Assembly: GCF_007004665.1 (NCBI RefSeq)
Contig: NZ_ML660052.1
Location: forward strand, 558,001 to 622,000
Reading direction: 5' to 3'
Source: Denitrobaculum tricleocarpae
GTDB lineage: Bacteria; Pseudomonadota; Alphaproteobacteria; Kiloniellales; Kiloniellaceae
Length of the DNA: 64,000 nucleotides
The notes beneath the pieces are model-generated. The model had not been told where the DNA came from and made no database searches. It worked only from the letters and a program-made list of their open reading frames with translations. The first letter of the stretch is position 1. Each line of letters begins with the position of its first letter. A program made the translations under genes and the position numbers. Positions 45,615-55,423 of the stretch are shown piece by piece.

Positions 45615-45867
45615 GCTCCCTGTTTCCTCGCTCCGCCCCCGTCAAATATATCCGCAGAGCATTCGCGCCGACCTGCGGCGGAAGCCCCCGAATAGATGTC
45701 GCTTAAAAGAGATGTGGGGACGGCCAACCTCAAACCCCGTCACCTCTTCGTGAGAGCGCGCAACTTACCATCATATCCTGTCACCCAGGTTTCTTGCGGT
45801 TGTCACGTGGTTTTCATGACGAAGCGGTACTGAAAGCCAGTACTTGACCTCTTGGGATCTCAAGATC

Positions 45868-46032
45868 ATGGCGATCGAACCGAACTACCGTTTTCTGGCC
45901 GATAAGCTGCGGGACTTGGCGGAACGCCTGCGCCGTAACAACGACGACTCGCCGGATGAGACGGGTCGGCATAACAAGCGGGCCGACGAGATCGAGTGGT
46001 GCATCCAGGGCCTGGATGGATACTGCTCCTGA
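45868..46032 (+). CDS. Small charged protein, unknown
   Basis: 54 aa from ATG at 45868 (an in-frame start at 45844 would add eight residues). It is mostly helical and highly charged (ADKLRDLAERLRRNNDD), with two Cys near the C-terminus (EWCIQGLDGYCS). The codon bias and charge pattern look real, but the ribosome site is weak. No known family is recognised. The spacer after it (46033-46269) has short GTGCC/GTGCCT repeats and nothing else I can name. Confidence 0.5.
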   Translation: MAIEPNYRFLADKLRDLAERLRRNNDDSPDETGRHNKRADEIEWCIQGLDGYCS

Positions 46033-46275
46033 GTCAGAGCCATCAAACCGGGGTGGGCGGCGGATACCTGGCCTTTGCGTCGGTGCCGGTGCCTGTGCCT
46101 GTGAACGCGCCGACCCATGAACGCGCTCGCCCATCCTTGCCGTCCGATTGATCTCTTTTCACGATTTAACTTCCGGAATTTGACTCCGCAGACCATCCTT
46201 TTCGTGGATTTGCCCGCTTTGTGAATGCAGGCTATAGGGATGAGAAGACTGTCCGGTTTCTGCGGGAGGATGTTT

Positions 46276-46821
46276 GTGACCACAATTGATGCTGTGCTGG
46301 ATTTTTGGTTCGCTGAAGGCATGGCGGAACGCTGGTTCGTCAAGGACCCGGCCTTTGATGCCGAGGTGCGTGCTGCGCTTGAACCCGGTTATCAGGAGGC
46401 TCGCGAGGGCCGTTTGGACGACTGGATGTCGAGCGCGCGCGGGTGTCTTGCTCTTTGCATCCTCCTGGATCAGGCGCCCAGGAACCTGTTCCGGGCAGAC
46501 CCCCGCGCCTTTGCCAGCGATCCTCAGGCGCGCAGCATCGTCCGTCACGCTCTCGGCCAGGGGTTCCAAGAGAGCCTCTCTCAGATCGAGCGTTTGTTTC
46601 TCTATCTTCCGCTAGAACACAGTGAAGACCTAAAGGATCAGGAAGACTGCCTCGCGTTGACCATGGCGCTTGACGAGAATCCGTCCTGGTATGACTACGC
46701 GGTTGCGCACCGGGACATCATCGCGCGCTTTGGACGCTTTCCCCACCGGAACGAGGTTCTCGGACGAGAGGCAACACCAGAGGAAGCGGCTTTTCTGAGG
46801 GAACCCAACTCGTCCTTTTAG
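46276..46821 (+). CDS. DUF924 family protein
   Basis: 181 aa from GTG at 46276, eight bases after GGGAGG; ATG two codons earlier (46270) is the alternative. Family motifs are VLDFWFAEGMAERWFVKD, ARGCLALCILLDQAPRNLFR, and the C-terminal AVAHRDIIARFGRFPHRN. An all-helical fold related to TPR proteins is expected. The function of DUF924 is not known. It stands alone. Confidence 0.88.
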   Translation: MTTIDAVLDFWFAEGMAERWFVKDPAFDAEVRAALEPGYQEAREGRLDDWMSSARGCLALCILLDQAPRNLFRADPRAFASDPQARSIVRHALGQGFQESLSQIERLFLYLPLEHSEDLKDQEDCLALTMALDENPSWYDYAVAHRDIIARFGRFPHRNEVLGREATPEEAAFLREPNSSF

Positions 46822-46953
46822 GTGGTTTTGCTCTTGATTGAGGGAACCGGGGATGTGAATCCTCTATCCGGCCTTATCCAAAGCTTGCGCCGGACGTCGT
46901 GATCGCCCTGGATCAGGCCCACCCAAGTTGACGTACACTCGCTGGAGGACGCT

Positions 46954-47295
46954 ATGAACGCAGCTACTTTGCCCGGTCTTATGCTCGCCATTTTGGTATT
47001 TGCATTGGGCGCCGCCCGGCCGTCGGTCGCGAGCGAGGATGCAGAAGCGAGTTTCACCCGTTACCAGCAGGCAATAGAAGTCACCAAACAGTGTCTGCAG
47101 ATTGGTTTTTCAGACGGTGAGTACGAGCGGATGGGCGAGATCATCAACGAAAAGGTCGGCCATAAGGTCGGTGCGAAGCGGCTTTCCCTTTTGCTGGCGG
47201 CCCAGAAGGATGCCAGGAATCTGGTGGAATCGGAAGGTTGCGACAGCAGTCAGGCTCAGGAGCTGATCAAAATCTACGACGCTGAACTGAAGTGA
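46954..47295 (+). CDS. Small secreted protein, unknown
   Basis: 113 aa with a signal peptide (LMLAILVFALGAARPSVASED) and a mature helical part with two cysteines (KQCLQIG, EGCDSS). GGAGG precedes the ATG by about six bases, so it is very probably translated. The family is not recognised. A GTTGACGTA at 46929-46937 resembles a half of the LiuR-like palindrome at 30798 but is not palindromic. Confidence 0.65.
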   Translation: MNAATLPGLMLAILVFALGAARPSVASEDAEASFTRYQQAIEVTKQCLQIGFSDGEYERMGEIINEKVGHKVGAKRLSLLLAAQKDARNLVESEGCDSSQAQELIKIYDAELK

Positions 47296-47376
47296 CCCGG
47301 CCTTGCTCCGGCCCGTCCTAATCCAGCCCCCGTGCGACTCCGGCAGGTGTCGTTCTGTCCTGGGTTCGCCGTTGGT

Positions 47377-48012
47377 TTAGGGCACGAGCCAGGTCGTATC
47401 CAGCTCGCCTTCGGCCGTCCAGTCGAAGCGGGCGCGCCTGTGGCCTTCATGGCAGACGTAAAGCCATTCAAGCTTGCTGAAGCTTGCCGATACGACCGCA
47501 AACTCCTTGTAGCCTTTTTCCGACTCTTCCAGCGTGGGGTCGCGCTCTTGCAGCTCAGGCGGCAAACCCGACGTCGGCCAGGCGCTTGGCTCCCCCGGGT
47601 GTTCCGCCGCCATATACTCCCGCCGGTTGTCCAGCGTCAGCTTTTCCCAGGCGGCAGCCGTCACCTCGTCTTTGTGCGACACGGTTGCCACGGCATCGAC
47701 GCGAATCTGCGTCTGCGCACCGCGGTCGTAGAACAGGAATGAAATTCTCGGATCTGCTTTCAGGTCCTGGACTTTTTTGCTCCGAATGTCGGTATGAAAG
47801 CGCAGGCAACGCGCTTCACGATCCACATGCCGCAGAACCACCGTGCGCAACGCTGCCCCGCCTGAGTCCGGCAAGGTGGCGGCGACCGGCGTATGGAATC
47901 CGTGACGCCGATCCGTGACGCCTTCTTCCAGGAGCGTCCAGATCTCATCCAAAACAACGCCAAGCCTAGGCTCGTCGTCGCTGCTCCAAATATCAAGTGG
48001 CATGGTAACCAT
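47377..48012 (-). CDS. Pyridoxamine 5'-phosphate oxidase-like flavoprotein
   Basis: 211 aa from ATG at 48012. A split-barrel FMN-binding fold is suggested by ALRTVVLRHVDREARCLRFHTDIRSKKVQDL, ISFLFYDRGAQTQIRVDAVATV and the C-terminal LEWLYVCHEGHRRARFDW. It is not PdxH: the PLP-specific residues are missing, and the group is mostly unassigned FMN-binding proteins. It stands alone. Confidence 0.85.
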   Translation of the reverse strand: MVTMPLDIWSSDDEPRLGVVLDEIWTLLEEGVTDRRHGFHTPVAATLPDSGGAALRTVVLRHVDREARCLRFHTDIRSKKVQDLKADPRISFLFYDRGAQTQIRVDAVATVSHKDEVTAAAWEKLTLDNRREYMAAEHPGEPSAWPTSGLPPELQERDPTLEESEKGYKEFAVVSASFSKLEWLYVCHEGHRRARFDWTAEGELDTTWLVP

Positions 48013-48163
48013 CAAAAAAATTCCTCACTTACGGATGAAATCCGGTGAACGCCGGGTGTAAGCACACACAACAATAGCAAAAAATCTGCGACAGGTGGAT
48101 TATATCGTCTGCGAACTTTTAATCGCTGATCGGATATTTTTATCCTCGAGTCAACCGGTGCCT

Positions 48164-50629
48164 TTACTGGCCGGGCTCCGGTGGCTGCGTGCTCGAGCGA
48201 TTCGCAATCGCGTTTTCCAGCCGGTCGATGTCCTTGATATTGACGTCGCGCTGCGGGAAGGGGATCTCGATCCCGGCCTCCACGAAGGCGCGATTGATCG
48301 CGATACGCAGCTGACTGCCGACAGGGACACGCAATTCCACCTGAGCAATGAACCCGCGCGCCTCGAAGTTCAAGGAGGAGTCGGCGAAGTCCTGAAAGAT
48401 GACCTGTGGCTCAGGCCAGGTCATGATTTTCTCGTGTTCCTTCAGGCAGGTCATCAGGATATCCATGACCTTGTCGACGTCCGATCCGTATGCAACGCCG
48501 ACCACGACCTCGACGCGCCCGTAGCGGTCTTTGTGCGTCCAGTTGGTGACCGCGTTGGAGACAAGTTCGCTGTTGGGAATGATGATGGACGCGCGCTGGA
48601 AGGTCTCGATTTCAGTGGCGCGGACTTTGATGCTTTTGACAAAACCTTCGTTGCCGCCGATGACGATCCAGTCCCCCACCTTGATCGGCCGTTCGATGAG
48701 AAGGATCAGCCCGGAGACGAAGTTGTTCACAATATTTTGAAGACCGAAACCAATGCCGACCGAGAGGGCACCGGCGATGATCGCGATATTGGAGAGGTCC
48801 AGGCCCAGTGTTGTGATCGCGAGGGTCGCCGCAATGGTCAATCCGATGTAACCGGTGCCTGCGGTGAGCGAATTCTGAACACCTGAATCCATCCGGGTGT
48901 TGGGAAGAACCTGCTCTGAAAGCAGGCGCTGGAGGAAGCGTGTGACCAGCAGGATGACCAGAAACACGACGATCGCGACCAGGACATCGCCTGGAGAGAT
49001 TGTCACGCTGCCGATCTTGACGCCTCTGAGAACACTGACCGCCACGCGGGCCACATCGCCGAAGGGCAGGCCCCAAAGCGGCGAGATCAATATAAATCCG
49101 GTGATCAGGACGATAAGATCGAAGGCGGCGCGCAGCCAGAACTTGAGCAGTTTCCGGGTGCTGTGCACCAAACCGATTTGAGTGCGAATCATCTCGGTGC
49201 GCAGCACGGCGCCGATGATTTCGCGCCCCAGTCCGCGCAGCAGGAAGAGAGCGCCGGCGATAGCGCCGCTCAGAACCAGACTGTTGATGAGCTGCGCGCC
49301 GAGAACCACGTAGCTGAAAAACGAGCTCAACAGCGTGATGGCGGCCAGGATGGCGGCCAGATAGCGCAGCATCCACCAGAGATGCCAGGGTCCCTGCGTG
49401 GCTTTTTGCACCTGTTCCGCGCTCATGCCGGGGGCGGTGGGGTCGGCGCGCCAGAGCGAGGCCCGGCAAAGAGTCAGGACACCGATCGCCTCAAGAACAT
49501 TTGTGACGAAAAGGTAGAGCGAGCGCTGTTCTTCCGACGGCCGATACAAGGCGTACTGACCCAGGGCCGGCATGATTTCGACGAAGAAGGCATCGATGGC
49601 AAAAATGAGCGCGAGAACCGGTGTCACTCGGCTGATTGTGCGGGCGTTTTGCGCTGTCAGTGGCAGAAGACGCCAGTTCGGCAAATCCGGTGCCAGTACA
49701 GCCCTTGGGAGCGCGCTGGCAAGAATGACGAAGATCGCGGCCACGCAGAAGATAACGGCGACCGACTGAAATAATCCGCTGAGCAGAGACTGCTCGCCAA
49801 GCGCTTGCGGGAGGAAGGCCGCCAGGATCATCGCGGGTACCACGCCGTTGGCGAGCCCCTCGCCGATGGCACCGCTCAGGCGCCGCGCATAGGATGGGTT
49901 TTCGAGTGATGCGTCCCGGCCGAACCAGTGAAAGAGAAGACGGCGCACACCCCAACCGATCGCGATTGCAATCGTCAACTGAAAGGCAAGTTTGGCGAAG
50001 AGCGAGCCTCTGAGCTCGTTTTCGCGCAGAGACTGCCACCAGGTTACCGGCGATTCGACGATCAGGCGCAGAACCTCCAGAAACTCCGGAAGCGCCTGTT
50101 CGATTGTCTGTGGCGCGAGCGGGAAGGGGGACACCGTCATGATGTCGGCGATGCGGCGGTCGCGGATGACGGCGATCGCAGATGACTCGGCCTCGTTGAC
50201 GCGGGAGAGGGCGAGTTCAATCTGCTTCAGCTTGGCTGTCTGAGCCGAAATATCCGTCATAATTTCTTCGCGCTGGACGGCAATCGCTTCCGGCTCCGGC
50301 GGTTCGCTCTCTTCCGGGCGGGGACCCAGTGCATCGAGCTTATTGCGAAGCGGCCCCAGCTCTGCGTTGGCTGCGTCACGCAGCACTTCGGCCTCGCTTC
50401 GGACCGCTGAGAGGCTGTTACGGATCTGGTCGATCCGTTCCGGCGTAATGCTGTCCTCTGCGACTTCCTGCTGGACCCGGTCCAGCAGGCGGGACCACTT
50501 GGCGATTGAGTCCTCAAAAGTCTCCTGTGCGCTCGCGGGATTTGTAAAACCCAAAACTCCGGGCACCGGAGAGAAGACCGCCGTGCCAAGAAGCAACAGG
50601 AGACCCGCTATGAAAATCCGACTTCGCAC
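48164..50629 (-). CDS. Large MscS-family mechanosensitive channel with DUF3772 domain
   Basis: 821 aa. A signal peptide (IFIAGLLLLLGTAVFSPVPG) leads to a periplasmic coiled-coil region (about 30-170, DUF3772 type). About eleven membrane helices follow. The pore helix and MscS beta domain are at about 600-800, with GIGFGLQNIVNNFVSGLILLIERPIKVGDWI as the core motif. It is expected to release solutes on osmotic downshock. It resembles MscK-like large channels more than MscS. It stands alone. Confidence 0.92.
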   Translation of the reverse strand: MRSRIFIAGLLLLLGTAVFSPVPGVLGFTNPASAQETFEDSIAKWSRLLDRVQQEVAEDSITPERIDQIRNSLSAVRSEAEVLRDAANAELGPLRNKLDALGPRPEESEPPEPEAIAVQREEIMTDISAQTAKLKQIELALSRVNEAESSAIAVIRDRRIADIMTVSPFPLAPQTIEQALPEFLEVLRLIVESPVTWWQSLRENELRGSLFAKLAFQLTIAIAIGWGVRRLLFHWFGRDASLENPSYARRLSGAIGEGLANGVVPAMILAAFLPQALGEQSLLSGLFQSVAVIFCVAAIFVILASALPRAVLAPDLPNWRLLPLTAQNARTISRVTPVLALIFAIDAFFVEIMPALGQYALYRPSEEQRSLYLFVTNVLEAIGVLTLCRASLWRADPTAPGMSAEQVQKATQGPWHLWWMLRYLAAILAAITLLSSFFSYVVLGAQLINSLVLSGAIAGALFLLRGLGREIIGAVLRTEMIRTQIGLVHSTRKLLKFWLRAAFDLIVLITGFILISPLWGLPFGDVARVAVSVLRGVKIGSVTISPGDVLVAIVVFLVILLVTRFLQRLLSEQVLPNTRMDSGVQNSLTAGTGYIGLTIAATLAITTLGLDLSNIAIIAGALSVGIGFGLQNIVNNFVSGLILLIERPIKVGDWIVIGGNEGFVKSIKVRATEIETFQRASIIIPNSELVSNAVTNWTHKDRYGRVEVVVGVAYGSDVDKVMDILMTCLKEHEKIMTWPEPQVIFQDFADSSLNFEARGFIAQVELRVPVGSQLRIAINRAFVEAGIEIPFPQRDVNIKDIDRLENAIANRSSTQPPEPGQ

Positions 50630-50742
50630 TTAGCATACCGCTCTGTGTTATTTGGCGGCAGTGTAGCTTTGACGGCGGCGTGGATACCAGCGAGATATCT
50701 GAGGCCCAAGCGGAAGTTCACTCCGATCCCGCCCGCTCAGCC

Positions 50743-51726
50743 CTATGCTGTCAGCACGGCGCGCTGATGGGGGGCATGAAAATCGATCTCGGGCCCCTGC
50801 GGTACGATGCCCGTGGGGTTTACGGTGGGGTGGCTGCCGAAATAGTGCTGCTTGATATGATGCAGGTTCACGGTTTCGGCAATTCCGGGTATCTGGAAGA
50901 GTTCCCGGGTGTGGCCCCAGAGGTTGGGCAACTCCGCCAATCGCCACTTGTTGCACTTGAAGTGCCCCACATAGACCGGATCGAAGCGCACCATCGTGGT
51001 AAAGAGCCGCCAATCGGCCTCGGTGATCCGATCACCGACAAGATACCGCTGCCGGGACAGGCGGTCTTCGAGCCATGCCATGGAGTCGAACAGGGCTGTG
51101 AAGGCCTCGTCGTAGGCTTCCTGCGAGGTTGCGAAACCGCACTTGTAAACGCCGTTGTTGACCGTGTGATAGACACGTTCGTTCACCGCGTCGATCTCTT
51201 CCCGCAGGGTCTCGGGATAGAAATCAGGGCCGCTGTCGGTGACCTCCGCGAAGGCAGAATTCAGCATCCGAATGATTTCGGAGGATTCGTTACTGACGAT
51301 GCTGCCGGTTTTCTTGTCCCAGAGGATGGGGACCGTGACCCGTCCGCTGTAGTCGGAAACCGCGCGGGTGTAGATCTGGTGCAGGTAGCGCGCGTCGCCC
51401 AGCGTGTCGCCCGTACAGTCTTCGCCTTCGCCGAACTCCCAGCCATGTTCTCCCATGTGCCAGTGCACGACCGATACCGAGATGGCGTCCTCCAGTCCTT
51501 TGAGGGCCCGAAAGATCAGGGTGCGGTGCGCCCAGGGGCAGGCCAGAGAGACATAGAGATGGTAGCGGTCCGGCTCCGCCTTGAAGCCGCCCCGGCCGCT
51601 TGGTCCCGCCTCGCCGTCCGCGGTGACCCAGTTCCTGAAGATCGACTCGTTGCGCTTAAAGCGCCCGCCGCTCTTTGAGGTGTCATACCATTTGTCGTGC
51701 CAAACGCCGTCGACCAGAAGGCCCAT
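50743..51726 (-). CDS. Glutathionyl-hydroquinone reductase (Xi-class GST)
   Basis: 327 aa. The catalytic Cys is C63 in SLACPWAHRTLIF. The Xi-class pattern continues with VVHWHMGEHGWEF, YTRAVSDYSGRVTVPILWDKKTG and the C-terminal FVRFDPVYVGHFKCNKWRL-like block. It reduces glutathionyl-hydroquinones. Pirin, a quercetin dioxygenase-like cupin, lies 66 bases upstream of it, and a LysR gene diverges from pirin: a small quinone or redox response cluster. Confidence 0.93.
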   Translation of the reverse strand: MGLLVDGVWHDKWYDTSKSGGRFKRNESIFRNWVTADGEAGPSGRGGFKAEPDRYHLYVSLACPWAHRTLIFRALKGLEDAISVSVVHWHMGEHGWEFGEGEDCTGDTLGDARYLHQIYTRAVSDYSGRVTVPILWDKKTGSIVSNESSEIIRMLNSAFAEVTDSGPDFYPETLREEIDAVNERVYHTVNNGVYKCGFATSQEAYDEAFTALFDSMAWLEDRLSRQRYLVGDRITEADWRLFTTMVRFDPVYVGHFKCNKWRLAELPNLWGHTRELFQIPGIAETVNLHHIKQHYFGSHPTVNPTGIVPQGPEIDFHAPHQRAVLTA

Positions 51727-51792
51727 TGATTTATTCCCTTGTGTGGTTTGCTGTTCGATTGAGAGCGCCGTGCCAAAGCCCTTGGCAGGCCA

Positions 51793-52497
51793 TCACTCTA
51801 TTGGCAGATCTGCCAGAAGAATCTCGGACTCTTCAGATGCTTCCAGGAGCAGGCTGTCTTCCGCGGTGATCGTCGCACCGTCCCGTGCTCCGACCGCCGT
51901 GCCGTTAACGGTGAGTGCGCCGGTCGCCGCCACGAGATAGCCCTGACGATCGCTGCCGAGGTCGTACCGAAGGCTTTGACCCTTGGATAGCGTGGCGCCC
52001 AGCAAGGCAGCATCCTGGTGGATCTTGAGGGCTCCTTCATGCTGGCGGCGGCCGGAGGCCAAGGGAACCAGGACGCCGGAACGGCCGGTCTTGGGAAAGC
52101 GGTTCTGGTCCCAACCCGGGGTCAGGTTCTGGACTGCGGGGCGGATCCAGATCTGAAACAGCGTCGTCTCTTCGTCCTCCCGGTTGAACTCCGAATGCAT
52201 GATGCCCTTGCCGGCGGTCATGACCTGGACATCGCCGGCCTCGGTCCGGCCCTCGTTTCCGAGGTGGTCCTTATGCGTGATCGCGCCACTGCGGACGTAG
52301 GTGATGATTTCCATGTCGCGATGACCGTGCAGGTCGAAACCCGTGCCGGCCGCGATCGCGTCGTCATTCCAGACGATCAGCGGACCCACGCCGCTCCGCG
52401 CCGGATCGTAATAGGACCCAAAGCTGAAGTGGTGGCGTGCCGTCAGCCAGTCGTTTTCAAAGCGGCCGAGACGATCAAATGCGGCGACATCGATCAT
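51793..52497 (-). CDS. Pirin-family cupin protein (YhaK/YhhW type)
   Basis: 234 aa bicupin. The metal-binding part is FDLHGHRDMEIITYVRSG and THKDHLGNEG. Relatives in bacteria show quercetin 2,3-dioxygenase activity or act as redox-linked regulators. It is in the same direction as and just before the glutathionyl-hydroquinone reductase gene, and divergent from a LysR regulator (209 bases). Confidence 0.9.
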   Translation of the reverse strand: MIDVAAFDRLGRFENDWLTARHHFSFGSYYDPARSGVGPLIVWNDDAIAAGTGFDLHGHRDMEIITYVRSGAITHKDHLGNEGRTEAGDVQVMTAGKGIMHSEFNREDEETTLFQIWIRPAVQNLTPGWDQNRFPKTGRSGVLVPLASGRRQHEGALKIHQDAALLGATLSKGQSLRYDLGSDRQGYLVAATGALTVNGTAVGARDGATITAEDSLLLEASEESEILLADLPIE

Positions 52498-52520
52498 GGG
52501 TCTTCTCCTTCCTTCGATAT

Positions 52521-52570
52521 TTAGAGCACAGTCCCGTCAAATGTCTCCGTATGATCGGAACATGCTCTAA
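52521..52570. repeat. Short palindrome with AGAGCA ends
   Basis: TTAGAGCA (52521-52528) and TGCTCTAA (52563-52570) are exact complements around a 34-base centre that pairs only partly. It shares the AGAGC end motif with elements A and B. It lies between the pirin gene and its divergent LysR gene, where it could affect either promoter. Confidence 0.6.
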
Positions 52571-52705
52571 CGCTGTCGCGCGCGACCGAGAGGCGCTTAC
52601 GCGACAGGCTTTCTGAACTCACTTCTATTTAGTTGGCCCTGGCTTGTTTCCCAAGATGACGTTATATCTTGTTTAGTAATTAATTTGTTTCTGTGGAGAA
52701 ACGAT

Positions 52706-53626
52706 GTGATTGATGAACTGGGCAGCATGGCGATCTTTGCCCGCGTGATCGAGACCGGCGGCTTTTCAACGGCGGCACGCGATCTCGGCGTCAGTAAGTC
52801 CCTGGTTTCCAAGGAGGTGAGCCGGCTTGAAGACCGTCTCGGCGTGCGCCTGCTTAACCGCACGACCCGGCGCCTTTCGCTGACCGAAGCCGGGGCAGCG
52901 TTCTACGAGGGCTGCCAGCGTGTTCTCAACGAAGCCGAGTCCGCGAAAGAAGCGGTGTCCCATCTGGCCTCGGCCCCACGCGGCCAACTCAAGGTCAATG
53001 CCCCTATGTCCTTTGGCATCATGCACCTGGGGCCGGCGTTGCCCGCGTTTCTGGAGCGCTTTCCCGAGCTGGATGTTCAGATGGTGCTGAACGACCGGGT
53101 GGTGGATCTGATTGACGAAGGCTTCGACGTGGGAGTGCGGATTACCCGGATGCTGGACTCCAGCCTCATCGCGCGCAGGCTGGCGCCGAACCGGCTGGTG
53201 GCCTGTGCGGCTCCGTCTTACTTGAAAAAACATGGCACGCCCCGGCGCCCCGAGGAACTGAAGCGGCACAATTGCCTGGGCTACAGCTATTCCAAGAGCC
53301 CCGGTATCTGGGAGTTTCGGTCTGAAGGCACGCGCCACAAGGTCGCGGTGAGCGGGCGCTTTACCGCAAATAACGGCGATGTCATACAGGCGGCGTTGCT
53401 CTCGGGCTTCGGCATCGCCGTTCAGCCGAGCTTCATTGCCGGAGACGATTTACGCAGCGGGCGCCTGGTCCGACTGTTCGAAGGTTATCAGATCGGCGAG
53501 GAGTCGGCCGTGCACGCGGTTTTCCCCGCGAACCGGAATCTCTCGCCAAAGGTCAGGGTTTTCGTGGATTTTCTGGTCGAACGTTTCGGAGACCTGCCTT
53601 ACTGGGATGCGGAAATTTGGGACTGA
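52706..53626 (+). CDS. LysR-family transcriptional regulator
   Basis: 306 aa from GTG at 52706, about eight bases after GGAG (an in-frame TTG at 52685 is the alternative). The HTH is FARVIETGGFSTAARDLGVSKSLVSKEVSRLEDRLGVRLLNRTTRRL, and the effector domain follows. It belongs to the DsdC/AaeR-like branch with the LVACAAPSYL block. Its place opposite pirin and glutathionyl-hydroquinone reductase suggests it controls them in response to quinones or a phenolic compound. Confidence 0.92.
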   Translation: MIDELGSMAIFARVIETGGFSTAARDLGVSKSLVSKEVSRLEDRLGVRLLNRTTRRLSLTEAGAAFYEGCQRVLNEAESAKEAVSHLASAPRGQLKVNAPMSFGIMHLGPALPAFLERFPELDVQMVLNDRVVDLIDEGFDVGVRITRMLDSSLIARRLAPNRLVACAAPSYLKKHGTPRRPEELKRHNCLGYSYSKSPGIWEFRSEGTRHKVAVSGRFTANNGDVIQAALLSGFGIAVQPSFIAGDDLRSGRLVRLFEGYQIGEESAVHAVFPANRNLSPKVRVFVDFLVERFGDLPYWDAEIWD

Positions 53627-54516
53627 CGCCTCAAAAATCACTGCTGCCGATGCTGGCGGTCTCCCTGTCGGCGGTCTTGTGGGGGCTGTGGTGGATCCCC
53701 CTGCGCTGGCTGGATGACCGCGGGCTTCGGGGGGACTGGGCCAGTTTCGCAATCTTCGGCTTGGCCTCCCTGGCACTTCTGCCCCTTGTGGTCAGGCGCG
53801 GGCGTTGGAGCGCTGATCAGATCAAAGCCCTCTTGGCGATCGGCGTGCCACTCGGGATCGCGCTGGTGATGTGGAATCACGCGGTGATCCACGGCAATGT
53901 CATTAGGGTGGTCCTGCTGTTCTACCTCTCGCCGATCTGGGCCACCCTGATGGCGCGGGTCATGCTCGCCGCCCCTATTCGCCCGACGAGATGGCTTGCC
54001 ATCATTCTGGGGTTCGCCGGTGCGGCGGTGATCCTGGAGGTCGATATCCTGACATCGGATAGGGTGTCTGCCGAATACTCGTCTGCGGATGTCATGGCGC
54101 TGCTGTCGGGCGTTTGTTTCGCCTTTGCCGCCACCAAGACCCGCGTCCACACCGGGGTGCGGGAGCTGGATAAGACCTTTGTCTCGGTCTTGGCGGCGGC
54201 GGGCGTGGCCTTGCTCTTCATTGTCGCCACCAAGACCCCACCGCCGTTTCAGGCTGTCGGGGGCCTTTTGGCTGTTGCTTCTGGCGTTGCGCTGTTCTTT
54301 CTCCTGCCGACCACCGCATTGTTACTCTGGGGGGCCGGACTGCTGGATCCCGGGCGGGTTGCGATCCTGCTGCTGCTCGAGGTCCTGACCGCCGCCATAA
54401 GCTCTGCGCTGCTCACATCCGAGCCCCTGGGACTCCGGCAACTGTTGGGCTGCGCCCTGATTCTGGCGGCTGGACTGATGGAATCCGCGCCCGGTTTACG
54501 GCGCCAAAAGGCTTAA
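53617..54516 (+). CDS. DMT-superfamily transporter (EamA)
   Basis: 299 aa from TTG at 53617; ATG at 53650 would give 288 aa. Ten membrane helices in two EamA repeats. It overlaps the LysR stop codon by ten bases, which suggests co-expression. The substrate is unknown: DMT carriers export amino acids, nucleosides or drugs. The start choice is uncertain. Confidence 0.85.
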   Translation: MGLTPQKSLLPMLAVSLSAVLWGLWWIPLRWLDDRGLRGDWASFAIFGLASLALLPLVVRRGRWSADQIKALLAIGVPLGIALVMWNHAVIHGNVIRVVLLFYLSPIWATLMARVMLAAPIRPTRWLAIILGFAGAAVILEVDILTSDRVSAEYSSADVMALLSGVCFAFAATKTRVHTGVRELDKTFVSVLAAAGVALLFIVATKTPPPFQAVGGLLAVASGVALFFLLPTTALLLWGAGLLDPGRVAILLLLEVLTAAISSALLTSEPLGLRQLLGCALILAAGLMESAPGLRRQKA

Positions 54517-54813
54517 CATCCAGGCTTGGCCCTGACTTGAGTGCTGCGACACACCTTGATCAAAGCGCTTGGACTTTCGCAAAAGGTGTGATAATCGAAA
54601 AAAAGATACAGATTTAGGTTTGCGAGAAATGTCCCTCAGCGGAACACTCCGACGACGATGCCGACGCCAGCGCGCTTTGCGTGAAGGGTGCCGTTTTGTT
54701 GTGATTCCGCGCTAATTCCTGCGATTTCCAGCTGGAGAGCAACGAAAGACAGCGGTCCCAAACGACTGACCTTCGTTGTACAGCCGCCATATGCGGTTCA
54801 GGGATTTAGACAC

Positions 54814-55407
54814 ATGACCTTCGACAGCTTCGCCAAGCCTTCCCCGCAAACAACTGCCTTGCAATCAAACTTCAGGATTGTACCCCAGACCGCCGCTTCC
54901 GAGCCTCTGATAGACGACCTGCTCGATCGGACCTTTGGCACTGAACGTCAGGAGAGGACTGTCTACCGTCTGCGTAAGGGGCTGTCCGCGGTCGAAAGCC
55001 TTTCTTTTATGGCCGTGAGTGAAGACGGTGATCTGATCGCGTCCTTGCGGTTCTGGCCGGTGGCAATCGCCGGCAAACCCGCAATCCTGCTGGGGCCGCT
55101 CGCTGTCGAGCCGAAGCACCAGGGGCTGGGTATGGGACGTTCTCTCGTGGCGGTGGGCCTGAAGGCCGCCAAACAACAGGGCCACGCGCTTTGTCTTGTC
55201 GTGGGTGATCCTGCGTATTACGCGCCCTATGGGTTTATCCCGGCCTGCCCCAACGGCTTAATCCTGCCCGGCCCGGTCGCGCCCGAGCGGTTCCAGGCTC
55301 TGGAGCTGGTTGCCGGTGCGATCGAGGGGGTGCGTGGCCTGGTCGAGCGGGCCCCGGAAGGCAGCACGACGGAAGGCAGAAAGCCCAAGCGCTCCGTCGT
55401 CGCTTGA
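54814..55407 (+). CDS. GNAT-family N-acetyltransferase (YhbS-like)
   Basis: 198 aa from ATG at 54814, with AGGGA nine bases upstream. The acetyl-CoA motif is LGPLAVEPKHQGLGMGRSLV, followed by LCLVVGDPAYYAPYGF, a block typical of YhbS. The first 30 residues are polar and may be disordered. The acceptor is unknown. It is convergent with the MoxR operon, 17 bases apart. The spacer before it (54517-54813) shows nothing I recognise. Confidence 0.88.
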   Translation: MTFDSFAKPSPQTTALQSNFRIVPQTAASEPLIDDLLDRTFGTERQERTVYRLRKGLSAVESLSFMAVSEDGDLIASLRFWPVAIAGKPAILLGPLAVEPKHQGLGMGRSLVAVGLKAAKQQGHALCLVVGDPAYYAPYGFIPACPNGLILPGPVAPERFQALELVAGAIEGVRGLVERAPEGSTTEGRKPKRSVVA

Positions 55408-55423
55408 CTTCATGTTCTTGCGA